From JBAZLV01 sp964586075 (GTDB lineage Bacteria > Nitrospirota > UBA9217): a DNA stretch of 64,000 bases. The notes beneath the pieces are model-generated. The model was not told the origin of the DNA, did not search any database, and saw only the letters and a program-made list of their open reading frames with translations. This document shows, piece after piece, positions 16,039 through 24,299 of the stretch. The DNA lies in assembly GCA_964586075.1 (NCBI GenBank), contig CAZPGZ010000011.1:1-64000 (forward strand). Reading direction: 5' to 3'. Both the position numbers and the translations under genes were made by a program. Each line of letters begins with the position of its first letter. The first letter of the stretch is position 1.

Positions 16039-16461
16039 TTAAGAAACTTCTCGTTTTTTAGTCAAAATATCTGATATTTCTTCTTCCGTGTAAAGTCTGC
16101 CTTTGCCCACACCAGGGCAATACGGTGAAACTTCCTTCTCCCAGGTGGCTGTGTTCATATTTTCATTCCAGAAAGGCCAGGTTCGGCACTGCCAGGGGCG
16201 GGCTTCATATACGGAACAATGGTTGTTTTCGAAAAAGGGACAGTTCTTGCCTGTATATTTCAACTCATACATGCCATCGGTTTTTCTGGTGTATCGTTCG
16301 GTAAATTCTGTGGTGGAGATATTGAAGTGGACGGCAAGGCGTTTTCGGTCCCCGAATGACAGATACACGTAGCCGTATTTCCCGCGTGTAACGCAGCATT
16401 TTCCGTCTCCCTGGCATTCGAATCTGATGCCGTCCTTGTAAAAACGACGTCCCCTGCTCAC
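16039..16461 (-). CDS. YkgJ-family cysteine-cluster protein
   Basis: 140 residues with the CxxxxxxCC... pattern of the Fe/Zn-chelating CxxCxxCC (YkgJ/Fli-B) family: FECQGDGKCCVTRGKYGYVY near residue 14, then NCPFFENNHCSVYEARPWQC and a final YCPG. These proteins bind a metal or an Fe-S cluster through the conserved Cys; the function is not settled. The gene is 12 bp after clpS and likely co-transcribed with it. Confidence 0.85.
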   Translation of the reverse strand: MSRGRRFYKDGIRFECQGDGKCCVTRGKYGYVYLSFGDRKRLAVHFNISTTEFTERYTRKTDGMYELKYTGKNCPFFENNHCSVYEARPWQCRTWPFWNENMNTATWEKEVSPYCPGVGKGRLYTEEEISDILTKKREVS

Positions 16462-16473
16462 GGTAATCGTCTT

Positions 16474-16761
16474 TTACTCCTTTTCGATGGTAGCTGTCAG
16501 GGAAAACGATACCAACTGGTCCCGGTGCAGTTCTGCCTGCTCGAAGGGCTCCACGCTGCAAAGCGCCATGCCGCTGCGATGCGCCTCCAGCATGATTTTT
16601 TCGCATGTGGCCCGGTCGAATTTAAATACCTGCATAAGGACTTTTACCACGTGTTCCATGGAATTTACAACATCGTTATGGAGGATAACTTTATACAACG
16701 GAATAAGCGTTGCGTATCGCTCGATAATTGTTCCGGGCTTGGTTTCAGGAGGCATCGTCAT
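16474..16761 (-). CDS. clpS: ATP-dependent Clp protease adaptor ClpS
   Basis: 95 residues, the usual size. It carries the ClpS core YKVILHNDVVNSMEHVVKVL, with the Asn/Asp pair that reads N-degron termini, and LMQVFKFDRATCEKIMLEAH. ClpS hands proteins with destabilising N-terminal residues to ClpAP. The C-terminal ~20 residues (RDQLVSFSLTATIEKE) are slightly divergent. No clpA is in the window. Confidence 0.93.
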   Translation of the reverse strand: MTMPPETKPGTIIERYATLIPLYKVILHNDVVNSMEHVVKVLMQVFKFDRATCEKIMLEAHRSGMALCSVEPFEQAELHRDQLVSFSLTATIEKE

Positions 16762-16866
16762 TTTGCAAGAACGTATTATTTATCTCTTACTATTCTGGCT
16801 GTTCAACCGCAGAGTGTCACCAGTTTGAAACTATCAGCAAAATGTCAGTGATAGGAAAAAAGCTAA

Positions 16867-18381
16867 TCACTGGCGATTGATACTTGCCAATAGCGTCTTT
16901 TCGTGTTTATAAAAAACCTTGCGGAAATGGTACCCATAAATTGAAAGCGTGATGGCAAGCGGAAGCAATTTGGGTTTCCGAAGCGTGGACCATATCACCA
17001 GTTTCCAGTAATGGAACCGTTCTTTTCCCACAACACCGAGTTGAATACTGGATTTTATGATGGCAACGATGTGGTTCATCCGGAGGTTAAATTTAGTCGT
17101 CGCCTTCACCGGTCTATACTCTCTCAAAAATTTCGTTGTTCTTGCATAGAAGTGTTTTGGAGAATAAATGGTGCGGAGGATTTTCCGATACCCTTCAATC
17201 AGGTGCTCAAGGTTCATTTTGGGGATAAAGTTGATTGAAAAGTCGGTATTATCTCCGGTAGCGGACTTAATGAGCCTCCCTTCCTGTTTGAGGCGATGAT
17301 ACAGTTTGGTTCCGTGAGGAGCATTCAGAAGCCCTACCATAGCTGTTACGATTCCACTTTCCTGGATAAACGCCGTCAATCGATCAAATATCGCAGCCGG
17401 GTCCTTGTCGAACCCTACGATGAAACCGGCCTGGACTTCAAGGCCGGCTTTCTGGATCTTTTTTACGCTTGCGATCAGGTCACGGTTCCGGTTCTGGAGC
17501 TTGCTGCATTCGGCAAGGCTTTCTTCATTTGGGGACTCAATGCCGATGAAAACCTGGTTGAACTGGGCCTTGACCATGAGCTCCATAAGCTCCTCATCGT
17601 CGGCAAGATTAATGGAAACTTCGGTATACAGGGAGAACGGGTGTTTTCTTTTCTCCATCCACTCTATAATCGCAGGCAGAACCTCCCGTTTCAGCTTCCC
17701 TTTGTTTCCGATAAAATTATCATCAACGATAAAGACACTGCTTCTCCAGCCATGTGTGTAAAGAGATTCAAGTTCGGCAATCAACTGGGCGCTGTCCTTG
17801 GTCCGGGGCGTTCGTCCGTACAACACTGTGATATTGCAAAAATCGCAGTCAAAAGGACAGCCACGGGAATATTGAATATTCATGGACGCATATTTTTTTA
17901 TTTTCACAAGATCAAATCGCGGTAACGGCGTAGTGTGCATATCGGACCATTGTGAAGATGTATATATATGCTTTGGATGCCCGTTTCTCAGATCTTCCAG
18001 AAACAGCGGGAGTGTAATCTCCGCTTCGTTCAGAACCAGATGATCCACATTTTCGAACTCTTCCGGGCAGGAAGTGAACATCGGACCGCCCGCTATTATT
18101 TTGGCCCCTAAAGCCTTGCAACGGGCAATAACCGACAGGGTAGATTCTTTCTGAATGGACATGGCGCTCAGAAAGACATAATCCGCCCACTGCAAATCTG
18201 CGTCTGAAAGGCGCTCCACGTTCATGTCGATGAGGCGCAATTGCCAATTGGAGGGAAGCATCGCGGCAACGGTTATCAGTCCGAGCGGTGGAAGACTTGC
18301 TTTTTTCGAAATAAACTTAAGAGCGTATTGAAAGCTCCAGAATGTGGTTGGATTTTTTGGATATACCAATAATATCTTCAC
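16867..18381 (-). CDS. B12-binding radical SAM protein with DUF4070
   Basis: 504 residues from GTG at 18381, chosen because AAAGGAG lies six bases upstream and the family begins KILLVYPKNPTTFWSF; the frame stays open to 18531. The N-terminal cobalamin-binding domain (1-~135) is followed by the radical SAM barrel with SRGCPFDCDFCNITVLYGR, the CxxxCxxC that holds the 4Fe-4S cluster, then a C-terminal DUF4070 (residues ~370-500). Such proteins are methyltransferases or C-C bond-forming enzymes acting on unreactive carbons; relatives modify hopanoids or other lipids. The substrate is not evident here. It is monocistronic. Confidence 0.92.
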   Translation of the reverse strand: MKILLVYPKNPTTFWSFQYALKFISKKASLPPLGLITVAAMLPSNWQLRLIDMNVERLSDADLQWADYVFLSAMSIQKESTLSVIARCKALGAKIIAGGPMFTSCPEEFENVDHLVLNEAEITLPLFLEDLRNGHPKHIYTSSQWSDMHTTPLPRFDLVKIKKYASMNIQYSRGCPFDCDFCNITVLYGRTPRTKDSAQLIAELESLYTHGWRSSVFIVDDNFIGNKGKLKREVLPAIIEWMEKRKHPFSLYTEVSINLADDEELMELMVKAQFNQVFIGIESPNEESLAECSKLQNRNRDLIASVKKIQKAGLEVQAGFIVGFDKDPAAIFDRLTAFIQESGIVTAMVGLLNAPHGTKLYHRLKQEGRLIKSATGDNTDFSINFIPKMNLEHLIEGYRKILRTIYSPKHFYARTTKFLREYRPVKATTKFNLRMNHIVAIIKSSIQLGVVGKERFHYWKLVIWSTLRKPKLLPLAITLSIYGYHFRKVFYKHEKTLLASINRQ

Positions 18382-18581
18382 CGGAATCTCCTTTGCCCGT
18401 ACAAAATGTTTCCTTTGCTGGTTCATTCTTGTTCGACCAGGATAAAAAAACAGCAAATCATAGAATATCCAAGATTTATTCAATATGCAAGCAAAATTTT
18501 GTCCGTGAGGGCAACTCCAAAGACAAAACATATTTTTGTTATAACTTTGTTCGTACCCTGGTTTGTTTTGTAGAACTGAGT

Positions 18582-18663
18582 GGAGTCTCCTCCGGCAGGA
18601 ACCGGAGGCTCTCTCGATACACGTGACCTCAGAGACTTGCTTGTCAGAGAGGCGGGAGATTCC
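18582..18663. other. three-way-junction-like secondary structure in an intergenic gap
   Basis: In the gap 18382-18766 a GC-rich island stands in AT-rich flanks and can fold as: an outer 9-bp stem GGAGTCTCC (18582-18590) with GGAGATTCC (18655-18663, one G-U); hairpin 1 TCCGG/CCGGA (18591-18595 with 18602-18606, 6-base loop); hairpin 2 GC-TCTCT with AGAGA-G-GC (18608-18614 with 18646-18653, one bulge). It could be a structured RNA on either strand or a repetitive palindromic DNA element. I do not recognise the family. Confidence 0.45.
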
Positions 18664-18694
18664 ATATCGCAGGGATTGGTGCCCGTTTTAATGA

Positions 18695-18758
18695 ATGGCT
18701 GTCCTGCCTTGGGCTGCCATCACTACTGATAAAAAAAATCCTACTGTTCGACAGCCAT
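18695..18758. repeat. inverted repeat and T8 tract after the thioesterase
   Basis: ATGGCTGTC (18695-18703) and GACAGCCAT (18750-18758) are perfect inverted copies around 46 bases that include A8 (T8 on the minus strand) just after a short CTGT/ACAG hairpin. This probably ends transcription of the thioesterase operon, though it is not a textbook terminator. Confidence 0.4.
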
Positions 18759-18766
18759 AAGAACAA

Positions 18767-19225
18767 TTAGCCTTCCGGTTTCTCTTCCGGAACCGAAACG
18801 GAAAACCGTTCGCGAAGTTCTGTACCAACGCGTGTCAGTTTCCCTGTTTGAACATTAATAGGACACCAGAGGGTGCGAGCGCGTACCAGCAGTCGCCGGT
18901 CGTCAGCGCGTAGTATTTCGGTAAATCGTTCAAAGGTGCGGGCAGTGGCTGTACCGACCCAGGTCCTGGCAATAATATCATCGCCCAACCTTGCAGCCTG
19001 TTTGTAATCTATTTCGTGCCTGATGACGAACCAAGAAACCTCAGCCTGCTGTGCCGCAGTAGCTGCGGTTTTCCAGTGGGCCGTGGCGACCTCTTGAATC
19101 CAGCGTACGTAAACCACATTATTGACATGACCATGTTCGTCAATGTCTGCCGCAGAAATAGGAATAGACAGTTCAAAACGTTCTGATGAATGATCTGGTG
19201 AAGTCACTTGGTACAATCCCTTCAT
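18767..19225 (-). CDS. hot-dog acyl-CoA thioesterase (4-HBT type)
   Basis: 152 residues from the ATG at 19225; an upstream TTG at 19267 is possible. It has the 4-hydroxybenzoyl-CoA thioesterase-type active-site region ADIDEHGHVNNVVYVRWIQE with the Asp-Asp/Glu-His set at the start of the long helix, then VIRHEIDYKQAARLGDDI. It hydrolyses an acyl-CoA, probably fatty or aromatic, in the cytoplasm. It follows the lytic transglycosylase gene by 57 bp and may share its transcript. Confidence 0.85.
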   Translation of the reverse strand: MKGLYQVTSPDHSSERFELSIPISAADIDEHGHVNNVVYVRWIQEVATAHWKTAATAAQQAEVSWFVIRHEIDYKQAARLGDDIIARTWVGTATARTFERFTEILRADDRRLLVRARTLWCPINVQTGKLTRVGTELRERFSVSVPEEKPEG

Positions 19226-19282
19226 TATGATAAATACGGTTGCATCGTGATTCGCAGAAAGAAGCAATCGAAAGGAGCGTCG

Positions 19283-20680
19283 CTACGTGGCAGTATTTTT
19301 CATAGGAATTTTGAGTTTCTGTCCGACACGCAAAATTTTCCCTTTGCGCAGATTGTTTATTTCGACAATTCTTTGCAAGCTCGTCCTGTACCGGATTGCA
19401 ATGGTCGATAAGGTCTCGCCGCGACGCACACGGTGAAATACATATTCCACTTTCGGCGGCGACCATGTGGCGAATGTGGCAAGATTGGCAAGCAGTGCCT
19501 CCCCTTTTCCCGGCGGCACCTTCAGAGAGTAGGATGTGTTCGGCGTCGCGCTGTGCCGGAGCTCGGGATTTAAGGCAATGAGGTCTTCAACGTCGATGTT
19601 CAGCTTTTCCGCAATGGATTTCAAGTGAATGGATTTTTCGACGGTCACGGTTTCATACGGCAACGGATGATAGGGTTCTTCCAGCGTAAATCCATACCGC
19701 GCTGGATCTTTAATAATGGCCAGGACCGCCAGGAACCGTGGGAAATAACGAGCTGTTTCACGAGGAAGCCGCTCATAGAAGTCCCAGAAATTGTCAAGGT
19801 AGTCCATTTTCTGGTTTCTAATCGCCCGCGCAACCGAACCTTCGCCGCAATTATAAGCCGCCAAGACCGTTGCCCAATCGCCGAACATCTCGTGAAGTTC
19901 ATTAAAATAAGCGATGGCCGCCTCTGTTGATTTTGCGGGGTCGAGCCTCTCGTCAATCCAGGCATTTCTCTTCAGACCGAACTTATATCCGGTTGAGGGA
20001 ATAAATTGCCAGAGACCAAAGGCCCGTGCGCGAGAGAGTGCCCTGACTTTGAATCCGCTCTCAATAAGCGGCAACCAGGACAATTCCTCCGGAAATCCGG
20101 CCTGCTTCAATGCCTTGACCATTTCACCCCGGTAGAGGCCTGACCGTTTATACGATTCCAGAAAAAAGCTGCGTTCCTGGGTCTGAAATGAAAGGATTTC
20201 ACGTTCCACATGATGATTGATGGTCATGGGAATCGCGTCGTGAGTCCCCTTTACCGTGGTATATCGTGATATATACAGTTCTGCGATTCTCTTGGAAATC
20301 AAAAAGCGAAGATCTTCCTTCTGCTGGCTGAATTTTTGATTGTTGCCGGGGACTTTCAGGAGCAGAGCATAGGACTGATCGAGGGCCTCGATGGCCTGGT
20401 CCCTGTCCCCGTCTTCCCAGAATTCCTGCGCTGTTTCTGTAAGCTCCAAGGCAGTATCCAGTATCGCCTGGTCTTCGTCTCCGTTTTCTTTTTTTGCATC
20501 GGTCGCCGGTTCCTGAGAACCGGACGCCGCTGCCTCGACCGTTTCTTTTGTCTGGCTCGGAAGCCCCGTGCGTACTTCGTTCTTCGGGTCAAGCACAGGT
20601 CCAGTCAAATACGAACACCCATTTATAAAAAAGAGCAATAAGAAATAAAAAAAAGTCCGGGGGAGAAATGTTATCTTCAT
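19283..20680 (-). CDS. mltD: membrane-bound lytic murein transglycosylase D, LysM-containing
   Basis: 465 residues. An N-terminal lipoprotein signal ends in the lipobox INGC (Cys22). After a Glu/Ala-rich region (35-100) the SLT domain shows LSWLPLIESGFKVRALSRA, with the catalytic Glu in IESGF, FGLWQFIPSTGYKFGL and VLAAYNCGEG. The C-terminus has one clear LysM (VRRGETLSTIAIRYRTSLQR) and a degenerate one before it (VTVEKSIHLKSIAEKLNIDV). It cleaves peptidoglycan glycan strands, anchored in the outer membrane. Confidence 0.93.
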   Translation of the reverse strand: MKITFLPRTFFYFLLLFFINGCSYLTGPVLDPKNEVRTGLPSQTKETVEAAASGSQEPATDAKKENGDEDQAILDTALELTETAQEFWEDGDRDQAIEALDQSYALLLKVPGNNQKFSQQKEDLRFLISKRIAELYISRYTTVKGTHDAIPMTINHHVEREILSFQTQERSFFLESYKRSGLYRGEMVKALKQAGFPEELSWLPLIESGFKVRALSRARAFGLWQFIPSTGYKFGLKRNAWIDERLDPAKSTEAAIAYFNELHEMFGDWATVLAAYNCGEGSVARAIRNQKMDYLDNFWDFYERLPRETARYFPRFLAVLAIIKDPARYGFTLEEPYHPLPYETVTVEKSIHLKSIAEKLNIDVEDLIALNPELRHSATPNTSYSLKVPPGKGEALLANLATFATWSPPKVEYVFHRVRRGETLSTIAIRYRTSLQRIVEINNLRKGKILRVGQKLKIPMKNTAT

Positions 20681-20787
20681 AAGTAACGCGATGATAAACT
20701 AAAGAAGATGAAAATGCAACCCAAAATGCAGAACTTGTTTTTACATCATCCATCAAACAATCAACAACATCACAGCGCATATCTTGA

Positions 20788-20817
20788 TTGACAGGGAGAG
20801 ACAAGGCAGATTATAGT
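20788..20817 (+). promoter_or_regulatory. promoter of the CAP-domain lipoprotein gene
   Basis: TTGACA (20788-20793), an 18-bp spacer and TATAGT (20812-20817) lie in the divergent region between mltD and the CAP gene, reading toward the latter. Confidence 0.65.
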
Positions 20818-20881
20818 ATAACTGCAATCTGCAATTACCTGTTGATCCGAAATTCTTTATGCCCTTTTTAACTGACCGTAC

Positions 20882-21481
20882 ATGAACCATTTCATTCTTA
20901 CTATTTTTTTTCGGACTGTTATTATTGTCGCTGTCGTAATGCTGCAAGCGTGCTCGGTGTCGTATCCGCGCAATACCGGTCATCAGACGACCGAACCGGG
21001 CAAACCGTTAGTTCGTGCTGCCGGTCTGGAACAGAATATACACGCCCTTATCAACAACGAACGGAAAAAACATGACCTGCCCCCGCTGGATTGGAATCCG
21101 GTGTTGACCGGCATCGCGAGAAAACATAGTCATGATATGGCTCTGCGAAACTACTTTGCCCACACCTCGCCGGAAGGGCATGATTTTTTATACCGGTATA
21201 AGCAAGCGGGATATATCTGCACGGTCAAAACAGGCAGAACCACATACCTTGGAGCAGAGAACATAGCATTGAACAACCTGTACGATTCGGTCACCACGGT
21301 AAACGGACGAGCAATCTATGATTGGAATTCGGAGCGACGGATCGCTGAAACGACAGTCAAGGGCTGGATGGAAAGTCCAGGTCACAGGCAGAATATTCTT
21401 ACCCCGCACTTCATATCTGAAGGCATCGGTGTGGTTATTGCCCCGGATGACAGGATCTATATAACGCAGAACTTTTGCTGA
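20882..21481 (+). CDS. CAP/SCP-domain lipoprotein (YkwD-like)
   Basis: 199 residues. The N-terminal signal ends in a lipobox-like LQAC (Cys24). The CAP domain begins at LEQNIHALINNERKKHDLPP, with the cavity residues in KHSHDMALRNYFAHTSPEGHDF (two His), ENIA and GWMESPGHRQNIL. Bacterial CAP proteins are secreted or surface-anchored; some bind small molecules or act on cell-wall material, so the activity is uncertain. It is monocistronic and divergent from mltD, with its own promoter. It ends 43 bp before the convergent ridA gene. Confidence 0.88.
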   Translation: MNHFILTIFFRTVIIVAVVMLQACSVSYPRNTGHQTTEPGKPLVRAAGLEQNIHALINNERKKHDLPPLDWNPVLTGIARKHSHDMALRNYFAHTSPEGHDFLYRYKQAGYICTVKTGRTTYLGAENIALNNLYDSVTTVNGRAIYDWNSERRIAETTVKGWMESPGHRQNILTPHFISEGIGVVIAPDDRIYITQNFC

Positions 21482-21524
21482 TTCCGTTTTAGGAGTCTCT
21501 AAGAAACCAATTCTTCCTCTTTTA

Positions 21525-21908
21525 TTATCCCTTCCAGGCAATGAAATCTATTTCCACACCAACATCCTTCGGAAGCCGTGATACTTCAACCGTAACACGG
21601 GCAGGTGGATCGGTCGGGAAATAACTGCCGTAGACCTCGTTCACAGATGAAAAATCAGACATGCTTTTAAGATAGATGGTGGTCCTAACTACTTGAGACA
21701 TGGTGCTGCCAGCCGCAATAAGAATGGCCGTGGCATTTTTCATAATCTGTCCTGTTTGCAGTTTAATATCACCCGGCAGGATGCTGTTCGTTTTTGGGTC
21801 AATCGGTATCTGACCAGAAACAAACACAAATCCTCCTGCCTCAACAGCTTGGGAATAAGACCCGATTGCCTGGGGAGCATCAGAGGTTTTTATCACTGTT
21901 CTCTTCAA
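21525..21908 (-). CDS. ridA: RidA-family enamine/imine deaminase
   Basis: 127 residues if translation starts at TTG 21908, which has GGAGG five bases upstream and gives the normal family start (KRTVIKTSDAPQAIGSYSQA). The frame from the ATG at 21944 adds 12 unlike residues. It contains FVSGQIPIDPKTN and the C-terminal RVTVEVSRLPKDVGVEIDFI with the conserved Arg and Glu. It speeds hydrolysis of reactive 2-aminoacrylate and related imines. It lies 98 bp downstream of the (p)ppGpp synthetase gene and probably belongs to its operon. Confidence 0.93.
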   Translation of the reverse strand: MKRTVIKTSDAPQAIGSYSQAVEAGGFVFVSGQIPIDPKTNSILPGDIKLQTGQIMKNATAILIAAGSTMSQVVRTTIYLKSMSDFSSVNEVYGSYFPTDPPARVTVEVSRLPKDVGVEIDFIAWKG

Positions 21909-22006
21909 AATTACCTCCGGTAAATTCTTGATCAACCATACCATCTCATTGTTTTGCTTAATATTTTATAACATAAAGTAAACCTTTAATATCCCACGTT
22001 GTCGCT

Positions 22007-24154
22007 TTATCCCGACTTCACTCTTTTTACCTGCATTACGCCGGAGATGGACTCTATGTTGCCGATAACTCTGTTTAGATGTTCAATATCGTTTACGTCT
22101 ATTGTAAATAAAAGAAGTGCTTCCCTGTTTTCATTCACGGTAACTTCAGCGTGGGTAATATTCGCCTCAGAGGCGCTTATGGATGAAGATACGCTGGCAA
22201 GAATGCCGGGACGATCCTCGGACCTTACTGCGATTTTCACGGCATGCGCTGACGGTTTAAAATCACCCCAAGACACATCTACAAGTCGTTCCTTATCGAA
22301 TGTAAGCTCTCCGATGTTAGGGCAGTCTGACGTGTGAATGGACACTCCCCTGCCCCTGGTAATAAATCCGATTACCTTGTCTCCTGGAACCGGATTACAG
22401 CATTTCGAAAGGTGAATCAGCATATTGTCCATGCCGCTGATTTTCATGCTGCCGCTTGAAAGTTTTTGGGACCTACCGGTTACTTTCCTGGGAAGCGGTT
22501 CAAGATGGACCTTCTCAGGCGCCAGCTTGTTTGCCACCAGATGTGCCGACACCTTGCCGTACCCTATGGCAGCGAGAAGGTCGTCAAGTCCATTATGGGA
22601 CATTTCATTGGCAATTTTAACGATATCATCAGATTTGAAAATTTTTGCCGGTTGCAAATCATGCTTGCGAAGATCTTTTTCGAGGAGTTCACGTCCGAGC
22701 AGGATGCTTCTCCTCCGTTCTTCAGCCTTGAGCCATGCCTTAATTCGGGTACGCGCTTTTGAGGTTTTTACAAACTTAAGCCAATCTCTGCTTGGAACAT
22801 GGCCCGTCTGGGTCACAACTTCGATTTTATCACCGTTCTGCAGAACATGTTTAAGAGGTACAATTTTACCATTTACCTTGGCCCCCACGCATTGATGGCC
22901 AATGTCCGTATGGACGCTGTAAGCAAAGTCCACCGGCGTTGATCCCTGCGGCAATTCTTTTACATCACCCCTCGGAGTAAAAACATAGACCACGTCCGGA
23001 AACAGGTCGCCTTTTACCGTTTCCATAAATTCTCTGGCATCGGGCAGGTCGCGCTGCCATTCTAAAAGCTGTCTGAGCCATGCAAATTGCTGCTCCTCTC
23101 GCTGGCTGATTGGAGAGCGTTCTTTGTAGCGCCAATGAGCGGCAATACCTTCTTCTGCCAGCCTATGCATCTCTTCCGTACGAATTTGAAACTCTACCCG
23201 CTCTCCTTTCGGGCCGATTACGGTGGTGTGAAGGGATTGATAGAGATTGGACTTCGGCACGCCGATAAAATCCTTGAAACGTCCCGGTACAGGCGTCCAG
23301 AACGAGTGGATAAGGCCGAGGATGGCATAACAATTGACCTTGGTATCCGTAATGATACGGATGGCAATCAGATCATAAACATCCTCAAACGATATCCCCT
23401 GCTTCTGCATTTTCGAGTAAATTCCGTAGAAGTGTTTGGGTCTGCCTTTTACCTCGCCCTTGTATTCATGCTCGGCAAGACGTCGTTTTACCACCTCTAT
23501 CAGTTCGTTGACGTATGCCTCCCGCTCAACGCGCCGCTTGGTAACTTTCTGGACGAGATCGTTGTATTCATCAGGGTAAAGATACTTGAAAGAGAGGTCT
23601 TCCAGCTCGATTTTAATTTTGGAAATACCGAGCCGGTTGGCAAGAGGAGCATATATATCAAGGGTTTCCTGGGCAATGCGTTTCTGCTTTTCCGGAGGGA
23701 GGAACTTGAGTGTGCGCATGTTATGAAGCCGGTCGGCCAATTTTATCAGAATCACCCGGATGTCATTGGCCATGGCCACAATCATTTTACGGAAATTCTC
23801 CGCCTCGCGCTGCTCGCGGCTCTGGAGCTCCATCCGGCTGAGTTTGGTCATGCCGTCCACAAGACCCGCGACTTCATCGCCGAACACTGACCGGACTTCT
23901 TCCGTTGTGGCGGATGTGTCTTCAATGGTATCGTGCAGGAGACCCGCGGCAACGGTCACGGCATCTAGTTTTAAATTAGCGAGGATGGCAGCAACTTCTA
24001 TAGGATGGTTGAGGTAGGATTCGCCTGAAAGCCTGGTTTGGCCCTGATGTGCTCTTGCCGAAAAGATGTAGGCACGGCGCAGCAAATCAACATCCGTATC
24101 TGGATGGTGATTCTGTAAGCGTTCAACAATATCTTCAAGACGAACTGCCGGCAT
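22007..24154 (-). CDS. relA/spoT: bifunctional (p)ppGpp synthetase/hydrolase
   Basis: 715 residues with the full Rsh order. The N-terminal HD hydrolase domain has RAHQGQTRLSGESYLNHPIE, LLHDTIEDT and KLADRLHNMRTL. The synthetase domain has DLIAIRIITDT and GRFKDFIGVPKSNLYQSLHT. Then come a TGS domain (VYVFTPRGDVKELPQGSTPV), a helical/zinc-finger region and a C-terminal ACT domain (DRPGILASVSSSISASEANI). Intact HD and synthetase motifs suggest both activities, making it the main stringent-response enzyme. Confidence 0.96.
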   Translation of the reverse strand: MPAVRLEDIVERLQNHHPDTDVDLLRRAYIFSARAHQGQTRLSGESYLNHPIEVAAILANLKLDAVTVAAGLLHDTIEDTSATTEEVRSVFGDEVAGLVDGMTKLSRMELQSREQREAENFRKMIVAMANDIRVILIKLADRLHNMRTLKFLPPEKQKRIAQETLDIYAPLANRLGISKIKIELEDLSFKYLYPDEYNDLVQKVTKRRVEREAYVNELIEVVKRRLAEHEYKGEVKGRPKHFYGIYSKMQKQGISFEDVYDLIAIRIITDTKVNCYAILGLIHSFWTPVPGRFKDFIGVPKSNLYQSLHTTVIGPKGERVEFQIRTEEMHRLAEEGIAAHWRYKERSPISQREEQQFAWLRQLLEWQRDLPDAREFMETVKGDLFPDVVYVFTPRGDVKELPQGSTPVDFAYSVHTDIGHQCVGAKVNGKIVPLKHVLQNGDKIEVVTQTGHVPSRDWLKFVKTSKARTRIKAWLKAEERRRSILLGRELLEKDLRKHDLQPAKIFKSDDIVKIANEMSHNGLDDLLAAIGYGKVSAHLVANKLAPEKVHLEPLPRKVTGRSQKLSSGSMKISGMDNMLIHLSKCCNPVPGDKVIGFITRGRGVSIHTSDCPNIGELTFDKERLVDVSWGDFKPSAHAVKIAVRSEDRPGILASVSSSISASEANITHAEVTVNENREALLLFTIDVNDIEHLNRVIGNIESISGVMQVKRVKSG

Positions 24155-24299
24155 AGTACATACCTGAAAAAACTTTGCTGTTTAAAAAGGCCGATGTTGC
24201 AGCCGGAGAGCATGGATGTGCAACGCTGAGAATATTTCATTACCAGACGCCGCGTTCCTCCCGATTGCACTGCACATATGCAGCGCATCCCTAAGAAAA

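Noticed and set aside
18480..18665. 61-codon minus-strand frame over the three-way-junction region
   Set aside because: Its Pro/Ser-rich reading is explained by the folding sequence; there is no recognisable domain or good ribosome site.
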